Positions 22,796 to 32,847 of a stretch of DNA of 64,000 nt are shown piece after piece (the first letter of the stretch is position 1; every line of letters begins with the position of its first letter). Source of the DNA: Jacaranda mimosifolia (lineage: Eukaryota; Streptophyta; Magnoliopsida; Lamiales; Bignoniaceae); assembly GCA_018894105.1 (NCBI GenBank), contig CM032122.1:33325404-33389403 (forward strand), read 5' to 3'. Under the pieces are notes generated by a model. The model made no database searches. It saw only the letters and a program-made list of their open reading frames with translations, and was not told the DNA's origin. The translations under genes and the position numbers were made by a program.

Positions 22796-23320
22796 TTTGA
22801 CATTCATATGGTAGGTCGAGACAATGGCATGGAACTTGTTCAGTGCTAGTCGCCCAATGATAGCATTGTAGGCAAAGGGTGCATCGACAACCACGTAGTT
22901 AACCATCAGAGTTCTACGTCAAGAAGCCTCACCAAATGACGTGGACAAACTAATAGATCCTTTGAGGATCATCTTCGACCCCCTGAATCCTACGATAGAG
23001 GTGCATACAGGCTCGAACTTTAGCTTGCCCATATTCACTCTTCAAGTTCGACAGGAAAATGATGTTTGCTGAGTTGCCATTGTCGACCAGTATTTGCAAT
23101 TTCTACCAACACCACTAGGGGGTAGTCCAACTTGCTGTCAACCCCTTGATTTTCCACATGCATAAGGTCGGTGTCGGAGAAAGAAATTGGCTACGTGCTG
23201 GTCGAGAGTTGATAGACAGTCTCGACCAAAGAAAATTTAGTCGACTCCAATCTATGCTGACTCTGTCTTCCAACTGATTTTGAATCCCCCCCAGTCAGGC
23301 CTCTTATAATGGTGTCGGTT
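22796..23320 (-). pseudogene. Aspartic protease region of the Tat element
   Basis: The active-site segment reads ILVDNGNSANIIFLSNL (Asp-Asn-Gly codons at 23076-23084). This matches the VDNGSSADILF form common in Tat elements. Downstream come CTSIVGFRGSKMILKGSISL and FAYNAIIGRLALNKFHAIVS followed by TYHMNVKFPT, the conserved end of this domain. It joins directly to RNase H connection sequence at about 22790, showing that the RT between them is deleted. Frames are broken. Confidence 0.85.
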
Positions 23321-24915
23321 ACTTCTCTGATGGGTATGCGATGATTATGGGCAGGATTTTTTCCTTTATCATCCTTCCTGGGCTAACCGATCGTTCTCTA
23401 CAGGGAGTCTGGTTGGTTAAGCCTGCCTTTTGCTGGGCTTTCTCATCGACAAATTTTTTCAGATGGCCTTGTCGAATCAGCCTCTCAATCTCGTCATGGA
23501 GGTTGAAATAGTCCTTCATGTCATGTCCTTTCTATCGATGCAAGTGGCAGTATTTTTTGGACCTCTTCATGGCTTCTGTTTCGGTCAACTTTGTAGGTTT
23601 CTTGAGGAGGTTGTCATGTTGAATAGCCAAAAACACCTCATTTCTTGCGGCATTGAGTGGAGCGTAATCGTGGAATCGTCTGATAGGAGATTGATGGCTA
23701 TCTTTGTGCTAGCGGTTATATTTCTCTCTGTGCTTCTTCTTATCGGCCTAGGATTACCATGCTTGAGCCTGTTCATGTCTTCCTGAGTTATATACCTCTC
23801 TGCGAGGTCAAGCAATTCCTCCATCGACCTAGGCCTCTCACGAACCAAAACGTTGGCACATTCCTTGTATTGAAGGCCCAAGAAAAGCATACAATCAGAA
23901 ATTCGATTCGTGGGCTGTCAATCTTCAAAACTTCAATATTGAACCTAGTGAAAAAATCACAAGGGGACTCCCCCTCATTCTGTTTGACCATGTGCAGGTG
24001 GGTGTGAGAAAGTTTCGCTTTTCTCCGACTGGCAAATAGGTGTAAGAACTTGTTGCAAACTGGTCATATGAATAAATCGATGTCTGCTCAAGTTTCACAA
24101 ACCAATGGAGCGCGATGCCCTGGAGAGTGATCACCGGCATTTTCGCATGGATGTACTCATTATGTTCGTGCAATTGCATCATATGTTCAAACTGGAGAAG
24201 TAGCTCATTCGGATCCGTCGAGCCGTCATATCTGGGAAGTTCGATCTGGACTTTAGCGTCGACAGTGATGTGCTCATCGATAATCTCTTGGATGAACGGT
24301 GACTCCTTCTCTCAACGAGAACAGAGAGCACCTTCATGATAGAGATTTCTGTTCGAGTTCCTCCTTGAGATTTCTTCAAGTCTCCGATTCAATTGTTGCA
24401 CTTGATGGGAGACTTTCTCCTATTCATCTCAGTCAGCCTGGGTCAGGTTCTTATTCATCTAGGATCTTGCACGTTCAACCCTATTGCGCTGCGGGGCTCG
24501 ATGGGGTCGAACGCCATGGTTGACTGAGTCTACAGCTTTTTCCTTGGGGTGCTGCCGAGCTTCTTCTCTTGGAAAATGCCCAGGACTATCTTTTCGTCGA
24601 GTCGGTGGTCACCTATTTTTGGGCGACCCCTCTCCTATTCAGTGGGCCTTTCTTTGCACTGAGTAGGCTAGGGCGTAGCACTAGCGGCAAGCTCGGGCTG
24701 CGTGTTGTGCAGGTTCAGGGTAGCTGAGGGTTTAGCCAAAATTTGAACAAATATTTGCTTGCTTATCAACTGCATCAGTTGTGACATGGTCAAGATGACC
24801 ACTTGTTCTGGCTGAGCACTGGGTCCTACCAAATCTGGTTATTAGTGAGGTCGAGAAGGGGGAGTCGGTGATCTTCTGTTCTCCTCCCTCTTCGAGCTCG
24901 CCTAGTGTTAACCAT
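23320..24915 (-). pseudogene. Tat-type gag, decayed
   Basis: The probable start at 24913-24915 reads MVNTRRARRGRRTED, the typical MVNTR opening of plant gypsy Gag. Further pieces in order: ELPRYDGSTDPNELLLQFEH; MMQLHEHNEYIHAKMPVITL and LHWFVKLEQTSIYSYDQFAT (capsid retrotrans_gag block); MVKQNEGESPCDFFTRFNIE; ANVLVRERPRSMEELLDLAE. The end reads GHDMKDYFNLHDEIERLIRQ and GHLKKFV, the zinc-knuckle-like region of Tat Gag. Several frameshifts and stops; no functional product. Confidence 0.88.
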
Positions 24916-24935
24916 TTTTTCAATTGCGGACTCAA

Positions 24936-24955
24936 GTTTCCTACAGAAGGCTCCA
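24936..24955 (-). other. Primer-binding site of the Tat-type element
   Basis: The minus strand next to the 5' LTR reads TGGAGCCTTCTGTAGGAAAC, close to the TGGCGCCGTCTGTGGGAAAC-like sequence I know from dicot Tat-type elements. The differences are again mostly transitions or single changes. Confidence 0.75.
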
Positions 24956-24957
24956 AA

Positions 24958-25773
24958 TAATGAGTGTGAAAATCGTATATGAGGGAAATAGGCTAAAGTC
25001 CAACGAAATCAACCAGAGGGTGGTCGAGGAAAGTGCTTTTAGTGTATAGGGGTCAAGTCCTGCAATCAACAACAAACATCATGCTACCTGAGGTGCCCTT
25101 GGCCAAGGTACCCCGACGCTCAAGTTAGTATAGATCGATTAGAGAATTGAGCAGCAAAGTGAGGGCTTTAAGATAAAAATAGCATACCTTGTTGAGGGTT
25201 AGCAATGGAGTATTTATAGCATTTCCAGTGGGGTTGATATGACTTCGGTGCCCTCGTGGAGCAGGAATGGCCCTTGTCCTCATCTGAGGGCTTTGAGGTC
25301 TTCTCCTCTCTGTGTACTATTCCAGGTGGCACAGCCTAGGGCATGGTGGTATACTGGTGGCGCGTACTAACTTGGCGCTGCTAAGAAAATGTAGTATTAT
25401 GACGGCATGCGCCATTAATGCGGGGGCACGCCACCTGACGGAACATTCAATGCAGCTAAAAAGCTGTTGTCTTGGCTCGACCTCCTTAGTCGAGGCTAGT
25501 ACCTCTGTGAGATATTTTCTCAGGCTTCAGTCGACAAAATGCAACCTTATCACGGTTAAACCTTCACAATTAGATGAGGGCTTGTGTATCCTGGTTGTGC
25601 TCGACCATAATCTGGTCGAAAAAGTAAACGTGGGTACTCTCTACGATGGGTAAGATCCCTGAGGTCGAGTTCCGATCGATAGGTGGGGCCTATTGATAAT
25701 TGGGCTACCAGACATTGCAGCGCTACCTTGGTAGAGTATTATTGAGCTGGGTCTGTTGGGCTACCCTATATCA
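24958..25773 (-). repeat. 5' LTR (element orientation) of the Tat-type element
   Basis: Plus-strand start TAATGAGTGTGAAAATC and end TACCCTATATCA; equal in length to the LTR at 15886-16701. Its left terminus has TA instead of TG, one more transition. Confidence 0.92.
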
Positions 25774-25778
25774 GCTTT

Positions 25779-26680
25779 ATTTTGAAAAATAAAACTCATT
25801 ATTTAAAAAGATTCTCTACTTTGTAAAGTCCAAAAATAAAATAAAAAAGTCAAGATGAATGAATTTAATTTCTGGAAAGAATGAAGCCGAGTTTTAAAAG
25901 ATTCACAGCAAATCTCAAGCTAGCTTACATTCGACACAATATCACTACTCCCCCTACTTTCACGATATATTTTCTCATGACCAACTTTGAGGCAAAGTGC
26001 GAACTTCATTTCCTAGATATTTACACATCCAATACAAGCTTAGGCTTGCCTCAATCCAAGACCCAGTAGTGAACCAGTTTTGGGCCGAAACACGATTCTT
26101 TACTTTTGGGCTCAAAAATAGTCAGGGTTCTTATTGAGTAGAATCTTCATCATTAACTAGGTTAGTCTTCAGATATAGAAGGTATTTCGGTGAGTTTATA
26201 ATTTTTTTAAAATATCAAATACAATACTTAAAAGTTTATAAGATGTTATAAAAGCTTGTAGTAGTTTTTGTAACGAAAATCTTATAAGCTTTTAAAATAA
26301 CATGTTAGGATCCGATAAGTAGTTCTAGAAAATTAAAGTTAAGCGTTCTTAACTTGTTTTTAAAATTATAATGAACTCTTATAATTTTAAACATGTTAAT
26401 TGCAAAAAAAAAAAAAAAGATTGAATCAACTTTCAAAATAAGATGTTAGATTCTTATATAAGTTGTTTTAAGTTCCTAATTTATCTTTAAAATTTTAATA
26501 AACTCTTATAATTTTAACTATGTTAATTATAAATTATCATGACTAACACCTCATAAACGTCACTATATATTTAATCCGAATGCTTCAAAATTTTATTTTC
26601 AAAATAAAAACTAACCATATTTACAAAAGATCTTTACAAAATAAAATCTTCAAAATAAATGAGTACCAAGAGTCGAGTAA
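25779..26680. other. AT-rich intergenic DNA
   Basis: Holds TTATAAGCT-type repeat pieces near 26225-26300 and an A run near 26404-26418. No gene supported. Confidence 0.5.
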
Positions 26681-27029
26681 GTTCCCATTTAGTCTTGTTT
26701 TCAAAACCTCCTGAAAAATGAAAATAAAAAATTATCAACTTTTCCCTCATTTTTATAAATATTTTCATTCTCAAATTATTTTTCCAACCCATTTTTATGC
26801 TCTCTGTCTACTTTCACATCCTAGTTTCCTATATTTCATTTGCACGACTTTTAATATAAATGTACAAAAATATCCAAATACATTTTATTTTTAATCCTAT
26901 ATAATCATTTAATTTTAGAGAAAATATTCTAAACAATATTTCATTAAACTTAAATTTATAATTAACTTTCATTTTCTGAATTTCACAGAAAACAGAAAAT
27001 AAATTTAAAAACATATCCAAAACGGCTCA
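26681..27029 (-). mobile_element. MITE family A, copy 1 (reverse orientation)
   Basis: Flanked by TAA at 26678-26680 and 27030-27032. Starts GTTCCCATTTAGTCTTGTTT and ends CCAAAACGGCTCA. The interior aligns as reverse complement with copies at 41445-41807 and 54564-54928, through shared blocks such as ATATTTTCATTCTCAAATTA and TATATAATCATTTAATTTTA. Tourist/PIF-Harbinger-like by its TAA target and about 350-base size. Confidence 0.75.
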
Positions 27030-27059
27030 TAAAAGAAGTAAAGCATCTTGTTTCGGGAT

Positions 27060-27315
27060 TTAAATTACAAAAATCACGTGGGCTTAGCGGGGAAATAATC
27101 TCAATTCTCAACCAATCCTTTTCAATTCAGTCAAATTTCAATCCGGGCAACCAATACGCCAATACCGTCGCCGTCTTTATATTCCGAAATTAATACATGC
27201 AAAAACCTGCCATTTTCAATATTAGTAGAAAAGAAATAGTTACTCTAAAACTCTACAAAAATAAATAAAAATAAGGGGCAAACATATAAGATAAATCGAA
27301 GAATTGAAACGGAGA

Positions 27316-27346
<31 letters not shown>

Positions 27347-27720
27347 TGGTTTAGATGAGTAACGAAAGGAAAAATCATTCTCAATTTCGGATAATATAGA
27401 CCGATATTTTAAATGCAAAAAAAAAAAAGAGTAATAAGGTCTTATTTGGTTGGCTTTTTTTGTCATTTTCAAGATTGAAAAAATTATTATTGGTTTTATT
27501 CATCTTTTATTGTAATAATAGGACATTTGAGTTAAAGGGCCGTGCAAAATTCGAAGGTTGGCGGCGTTTAATGAATGGGGTGACTCTTCGTAAGCCGTAA
27601 TGAACAAATATTTTACAATATTTACACGAAGAGCACACCATCAAAATTCGAGCAAAACCCAAAGCTGTTCCCTCATATTAAAAGCCAGGCTACCCAGTTG
27701 ATAACAGTATAAATAACCAA
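27060..27720 (+). promoter_or_regulatory. Promoter-like stretch without a recognisable gene
   Basis: A G-box core in TCACGTGGG (about 27076), CCAAT sequences near 27110 and 27150, and a TATAAATAA near 27708 stand out from the surrounding AT-rich DNA. No credible coding sequence follows: the ATG at 27720 opens only 59 codons and lies too close to the TATA-like site. It may be a dead promoter, a promoter captured by a transposon, or chance. Confidence 0.25.
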
Positions 27721-28880
27721 ATGGGAATTGATCTAGAGAAAACAAAGGAAAAAAGAAAGTTACTTTTATACTGCTTTTCCTTCTTCGTCATCAATTTATT
27801 CTCAAGAGAATATATAACTTATCCTCACCCCAATTTTTATGTGAATGTAAGAGGGAGAATATTACTAATAAATTTTTTTTTTCCTTTTTTAAACCAATAG
27901 AACGCGTCACAAATCTCGACAGTGTGGATTCTATTTTTTAATTGATATCATTTAATAAATTAGTTAAGTTGTTGAATAAGACCGCCATCATACTTTTATT
28001 TGTGGGCAGAATGTTAATCTTAGCGGCCCAATAAGTTCAAATAGAAAGTGAGACATGCAGTATAAGAATATCAAATTCAAACATAATCCTACTAAATGCT
28101 ATGCTCAAAAAATTTAACTCTAACTTGACCTGTGACCAATGAACCAAAAAATTTAACTCTAACTTGAACTGTGCATGATCAATTCATTAATGACATTGCT
28201 CTCACACTTCAAATCAACACAACTTTAATCAATTAAGTACTGCCAACACTAACTTCTTTCTTCTTTTTTTTGAGTCAAGAGGATCCATTTGAATCAAATA
28301 TAAAAACACCAAACTCAAACTTAATCTTTCTTGCAGTGGGACAAAATGGGATCGGTAGATTGAACTTAATTTTAATATATATATATATATATAAGGTTTA
28401 GAGTTTAAAATGAAGACTACATGTGTATGTGCCTATATAAATATTAAATATAAAATAAATTTGATTAAAAAGTTCTTAAAATAAAACAAATGATATCTGT
28501 ACTAAAAAAAATACTTTTTAAAAGCATAAAATCAAGGGGCGCAAAACGTTTGTTATAGTGGTTGAGGTGTAAAATTCTTATATGCTTTGGGAATTGTAAT
28601 TCTCACATTCCAAGGCGCTGATATATATCAACTTCTCTGCCAAGGCGTCCACAGGTCTTTTCCAAATTCAAGGCGCAATAATGGAATACATATAAGATTC
28701 GGCAACTATTCATTTAATTATATATTATTATTCAAATCTAAATCCTAAATCTAGGTCAGGGAATATTTAACTGCCCGGGATAACTTCTGCTGCTTTCATT
28801 ATTCAAATGGTTAACCGGTGGAACGCTGAAAACGTACGGAAGGCCAATTCATATTTCGAAAGCAAAACGTACAAAGTAAA
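27721..28880. other. AT-rich intergenic DNA with (AT)n near 28374-28393
   Basis: No gene, repeat boundary or domain found apart from the microsatellite and generic AT-rich sequence. Confidence 0.5.
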
Positions 28881-30419
28881 GGGCTTGTTGTCTTATGTTT
28901 TGATCATTTTTTTAAAAAAAAATTTGAAAAAATGAGTTTTTGGGAGAAAATTTAAAGAATGTGCCAAACTTTTTTTTTTTTTTTTGGAAAAATATGAAAA
29001 ATGAACTGAACATGAGTTGTTTGTTTCTTTATGTTTTGGGATGAGACAAACTTTACTGTTGATTTCAAATCAATTGCTTTTTTGTTGGGTTTGTAAGATA
29101 AAAGTGATTTTTTTATGTAATATATTATATATGTATGTATATTATAGTTGGATGGTGTGTGTATGTATATATATATAATGATTGATATATTGTTGTAATA
29201 AAATGATATGTAATTAATTCAATTGATGTTTTATTTTAAAATATATATTTAAATGAATTTATTAATAAATATTAATTATTTATTAATTTATAATTATATC
29301 TTAATTATAAAAAATTGGCTAATATCATAATTACATCATAATTGTTGATATCAGCTTATATAAAAAAATTTAATTATTGTACATTAATTGTAAATTAATT
29401 ATTATTTATTCTTAAAATATAATTATTTAACTATTTATTATTTACAATTTATGTATAAATAGTTATTTATTTAAATAAAATAAAATATATATATATATAA
29501 GACTTAATAATGATTCATCAAGTTAGAAAAATAAATAATTTTATATTATATGAAACTAAATCGTCTTAAATTATTTATTAAATAAATAAGTGTAATATTC
29601 AATTATACGTGAAATGTGAAACATAATTAATATATACATAATAAGTTATTTAAATAAATAAATAAATAAATTTAATTAACTTAATAAGTTATTTATTTAC
29701 TTTAACTCATTATATTAATTAATATATTATTTATAAATAAATTACTTAGTAACTATAAAAAAAATACTAATTTTTATTAATTTTCTTGATAATTTTTTTA
29801 TTTTTTTAATATTAATTTATTAAACTTAATAGATTATTAAATAAATATCACACTATATTTAATTTTTATAATAATTTTAAATAAATATGAATATTAGTAT
29901 TTAATGAAGATTAATTTATTTATTATATCAAATTAAAATATTTTAAATTATTTGTTAAATGAATAAATATAATATTTAATTAATGCATTAAATATTAAAT
30001 ATAACTAATAAATTATTTAATTAATAAGTAATTTAATTAATTTAATATGTTATTTAGTAAATAAATTATTTATTAAATTTAATTAATTTTCTCGACGATT
30101 ATTTTAATTAAATTTGTAAGCATAAGTTTTAGAATTTTTTAAGTAGTAAAATTTTAATATTTTCATATATGTAAATATATGTATATGTACATGGGTGAAA
30201 TGAGATAATGATAAATAAATAAGTGATGTGAAAGATGGAGTGAGAAAATGAAGGAGTATGTGTACTTTTTAAGGTGTAGAGTCTTTTTGAGTGAATTGTG
30301 AGGGGTTTTTTGAGTAAAAAATTGTAGTGTTTTGGGAGAAAATTTGAAGAATGTGCATGCATTTTGAAATTTTTTGGGGGGTTGAAAATTTTTTTCCCAA
30401 AATATAGGAGAGCAAGGCC
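28881..30419. mobile_element. TIR element related to family E, with very AT-rich core
   Basis: Left GGGCTTGTTGTCTTATGTTT and right AAATATAGGAGAGCAAGGCC are imperfect inverted repeats. AAA flanks both sides (28878-28880 and 30420-30422), as TTT flanks both family E copies. Inner subterminal pieces GGGAGAAAATTTAAAGAATG (about 28942) and GGGAGAAAATTTGAAGAATG (about 30335) are direct repeats. The middle (29220-30110) is almost pure A/T with many TTTAATTAA and AAATAAATTATTTA motifs. The antisense frames at 30129-30501 are not genes. Confidence 0.6.
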
Positions 30420-30798
30420 AAAAATTATGGGCATAATCTGAAAATAAATATTCTTGAATTATTATTCTTCTATCTTGATTAAGTATATCTATAGAACTCA
30501 ATTGGATATTTATGTTACTATCTTAAAAATAATAAATAAAGTTATTGATTTCATAGTATTATCTTAAGTGAGAGTGTACATTTAAAAATAAAATTTTATT
30601 TTTAAACATGTCAAAACATAAAAATATTGCGTTCGACAAAAATTAAGATGAACATAATTCGACTATTCATTACTGAATTGAAAAATTATAAGTCGTTTTG
30701 ACTATAACAAATCAACATGTGAACTTATAATAAATGTCGAATGATATATTAATTAGGACTATAAATGAATTGAGTTGACACTAAAAAGAAATGTTAGA

Positions 30799-31224
30799 TT
30801 AGTGACAAAATAATAAGTGATGATATAAAAATTATCATTAATAATACGTATTAAGTGATAATAGCTTTTATTTTGTCACTAGCGATATTTTTTAGGTGAC
30901 GATAATTTTTATCTTGTCACAATATGACTCATTAATAACAAAAAGTAATGTTTTATATTGTCACCATTAACAATTAGTAACACTCATATGATGACCGCCT
31001 AATGACAATAAACATTGCCACTATAATTTATGACAATTTTCATTGTCATTAAATTGTCACCATAGGGATGTCACTAATTGTCAATTGTGACAACTTAAAT
31101 AATATTATTGCCATTATTTAGTTTGAAAAAATCATTAATTAAGGTGACAAAATAAAATTTTTTGTCACCTAATATATATAATTAGTGATAAATTTTATAT
31201 TATCACTTATTATTTTGTCACTAA
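30799..31224. mobile_element. MITE with near-perfect 32-base terminal inverted repeats
   Basis: The left arm starts TTAGTGACAAAATAATAAGT (30799 on). The right arm ends ACTTATTATTTTGTCACTAA (to 31224). Over 32 bases the arms match at all but one position. The interior is filled with TTGTCAC/GTGACAA variants. A (TTA)n tract abuts the right end. 426 bases, no ORF. Its superfamily is uncertain; the GTGACAAA repeats recall CACTA- or Mutator-type MITEs. Confidence 0.85.
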
Positions 31225-31225
31225 C

Positions 31226-31278
<53 letters not shown>
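31226..31278. repeat. (TTA)n microsatellite
   Basis: About 17 to 18 perfect TTA units beginning one base after the MITE end. Confidence 0.97.
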
Positions 31279-31737
31279 TGATTAGTGTGAATTTAAATAT
31301 ATTTCATTTTTTATTGAGTTTCAAAAATCATGAAAATAATGTTTGAATTTAGTATGATTGCCGACCCATTTGAACGAAAAAAATATTTAATTTGATTTTA
31401 ATATCTTTAGTGAATTGAATTCAAATAAGTTTTTTAAGTTGGGTATAAAATAATTTAACTTATTCTCAAATCATGATTTTTTTCAATTAATTATAGTCAA
31501 ATATATTATTTTGAGAATTTTTTTCGACACCGTGTCCATTTATGATTGGATTGAACAATAATTAAATGACACGCCACTAATTAATTACTCCTGGAGCACC
31601 GTGCTCCATCAGTGTTTGTAAGTTTTGGAGACAGAACTAGTTTGCTTTTGCCCTTTTTTCTTCTTTTTTCTATTTAATAATCGTGGCATGCAACTCTGAG
31701 TTGAGATAATATACATAAGAATTTTTTGATTTACTTA

Positions 31738-32373
31738 GGCCCCGTTTAGTTTTATTTTCATTTTTAATTTTTATTTCCATTATTTTTAAAATATTAGAAA
31801 ATTAATTAATGAAATGAGTTTGTGTTTGTATATATTGTTAGAAAAGTAACGATTATGTTGGTTTTATTGGGTTAGTGAAAAGAGATAGAAATAATGGAAT
31901 AGAGAGAAAAAATATATAGGTTATTGAGAAATGTATTTTGAAAATGAAAATGAAATTGATGTTATGTAAAAATATGAAAAAAGTAATATGTTTTATTTTT
32001 GAAATAGTACAAAATGTGAAAGTGAGCTTTGAAAATGAAGCCAAATGGGCATTCTCAAACCCCATTTTCACATAATTTGAAAATTGAATCACATTATTTT
32101 TCACACGTTTTCAATCAACATATTTTCATTTTCGTTCTCACAATACATTCTCCAATAATATATATATATCTTATCCCAATAATATATATATCATTTTTCT
32201 ATTATCATTATTTCTATCTCTTTCCACCTACAACCTACTAAACCCAATATAATTATTATTTTTTTCAATAAGCTATCCAAATACAAATTTATTTTCAATT
32301 TATTTTCACTAATTACCTTTTCAAATTTTAGAATTGATGGAAATGGAAAATGAAAATAAAACCAAACAGGCCC
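31738..32373. mobile_element. Foldback-type MITE (636 bases)
   Basis: Left end GGCCCCGTTTAGTTTTATTT; right end AAATAAAACCAAACAGGCCC. TTA flanks at 31735-31737 and 32374-32376. The two halves are imperfect inverse complements over most of their length (for example ATAGAAATAATGGAATAGAG on the left against TATTATCATTATTTCTATCT on the right), so the transcript could fold into one long hairpin. The centre carries an internal GCCAAATGGGCATT piece. Confidence 0.8.
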
Positions 32374-32376
32374 TTA

Positions 32377-32842
32377 CTTTCATAAGTAAAATTATGAATT
32401 TTATAAGTAAATCCATCCCCAATTTGCCCTGCAAAATAAATATATAATAGATTATACATATTATAATATATATATATATATGTATTTATATATATAATAT
32501 CAAAAAATTAAGGTATATAATAGCATACATGCACTTCAAAGAATAAATGACATTTTTACACTTATTCAATCACCACAAAGAATAATGGAGAATATGAATA
32601 TTTTATTTTATATTTAAAAAAAGAGTGTTGAAACTTATATATTGAAATCCATTTTTTCATCGCAAAATTGAAATTCTAAATTCAACTTTTTCGCTGACTT
32701 TGCAATAATGGAAGTTTCCATCCCATAGTGCAATTCTACTAGCTATTGATGTATCAAGGGCATGTATGTCAGCATGGGCATCCTTTGGAGGAGAGTACTA
32801 TAACTCTTATAATTCCATGGGAAAATATATATCTCTTTTTGA
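32377..32842. other. AT-rich spacer with (TA)n near 32470
   Basis: No gene seen. Confidence 0.5.
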
Positions 32843-32847
32843 TGTTT

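Larger units (their letters stand above)
15886..25773 (-). mobile_element. Ty3/gypsy Tat-type LTR retrotransposon with antisense ORF, RT-deleted
   Basis: Two 816-base LTRs (15886-16701 and 24958-25773) end in CTATATCA on the plus strand. The flanks ACTTT (15881-15885) and GCTTT (25774-25778) are a target duplication with one mismatch. PBS and PPT positions show that the element runs on the minus strand: 5' LTR at the high-coordinate end, then gag, protease, RNase H and integrase, then an 82-base tandem array, an ORF on the opposite (plus) strand, PPT and 3' LTR. An extra antisense ORF and tandem repeats between pol and the 3' LTR are known features of the Tat lineage. In the first 320 bases the LTRs differ by about one base in seven, mainly transitions, so the insertion is old. 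Confidence 0.93.
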
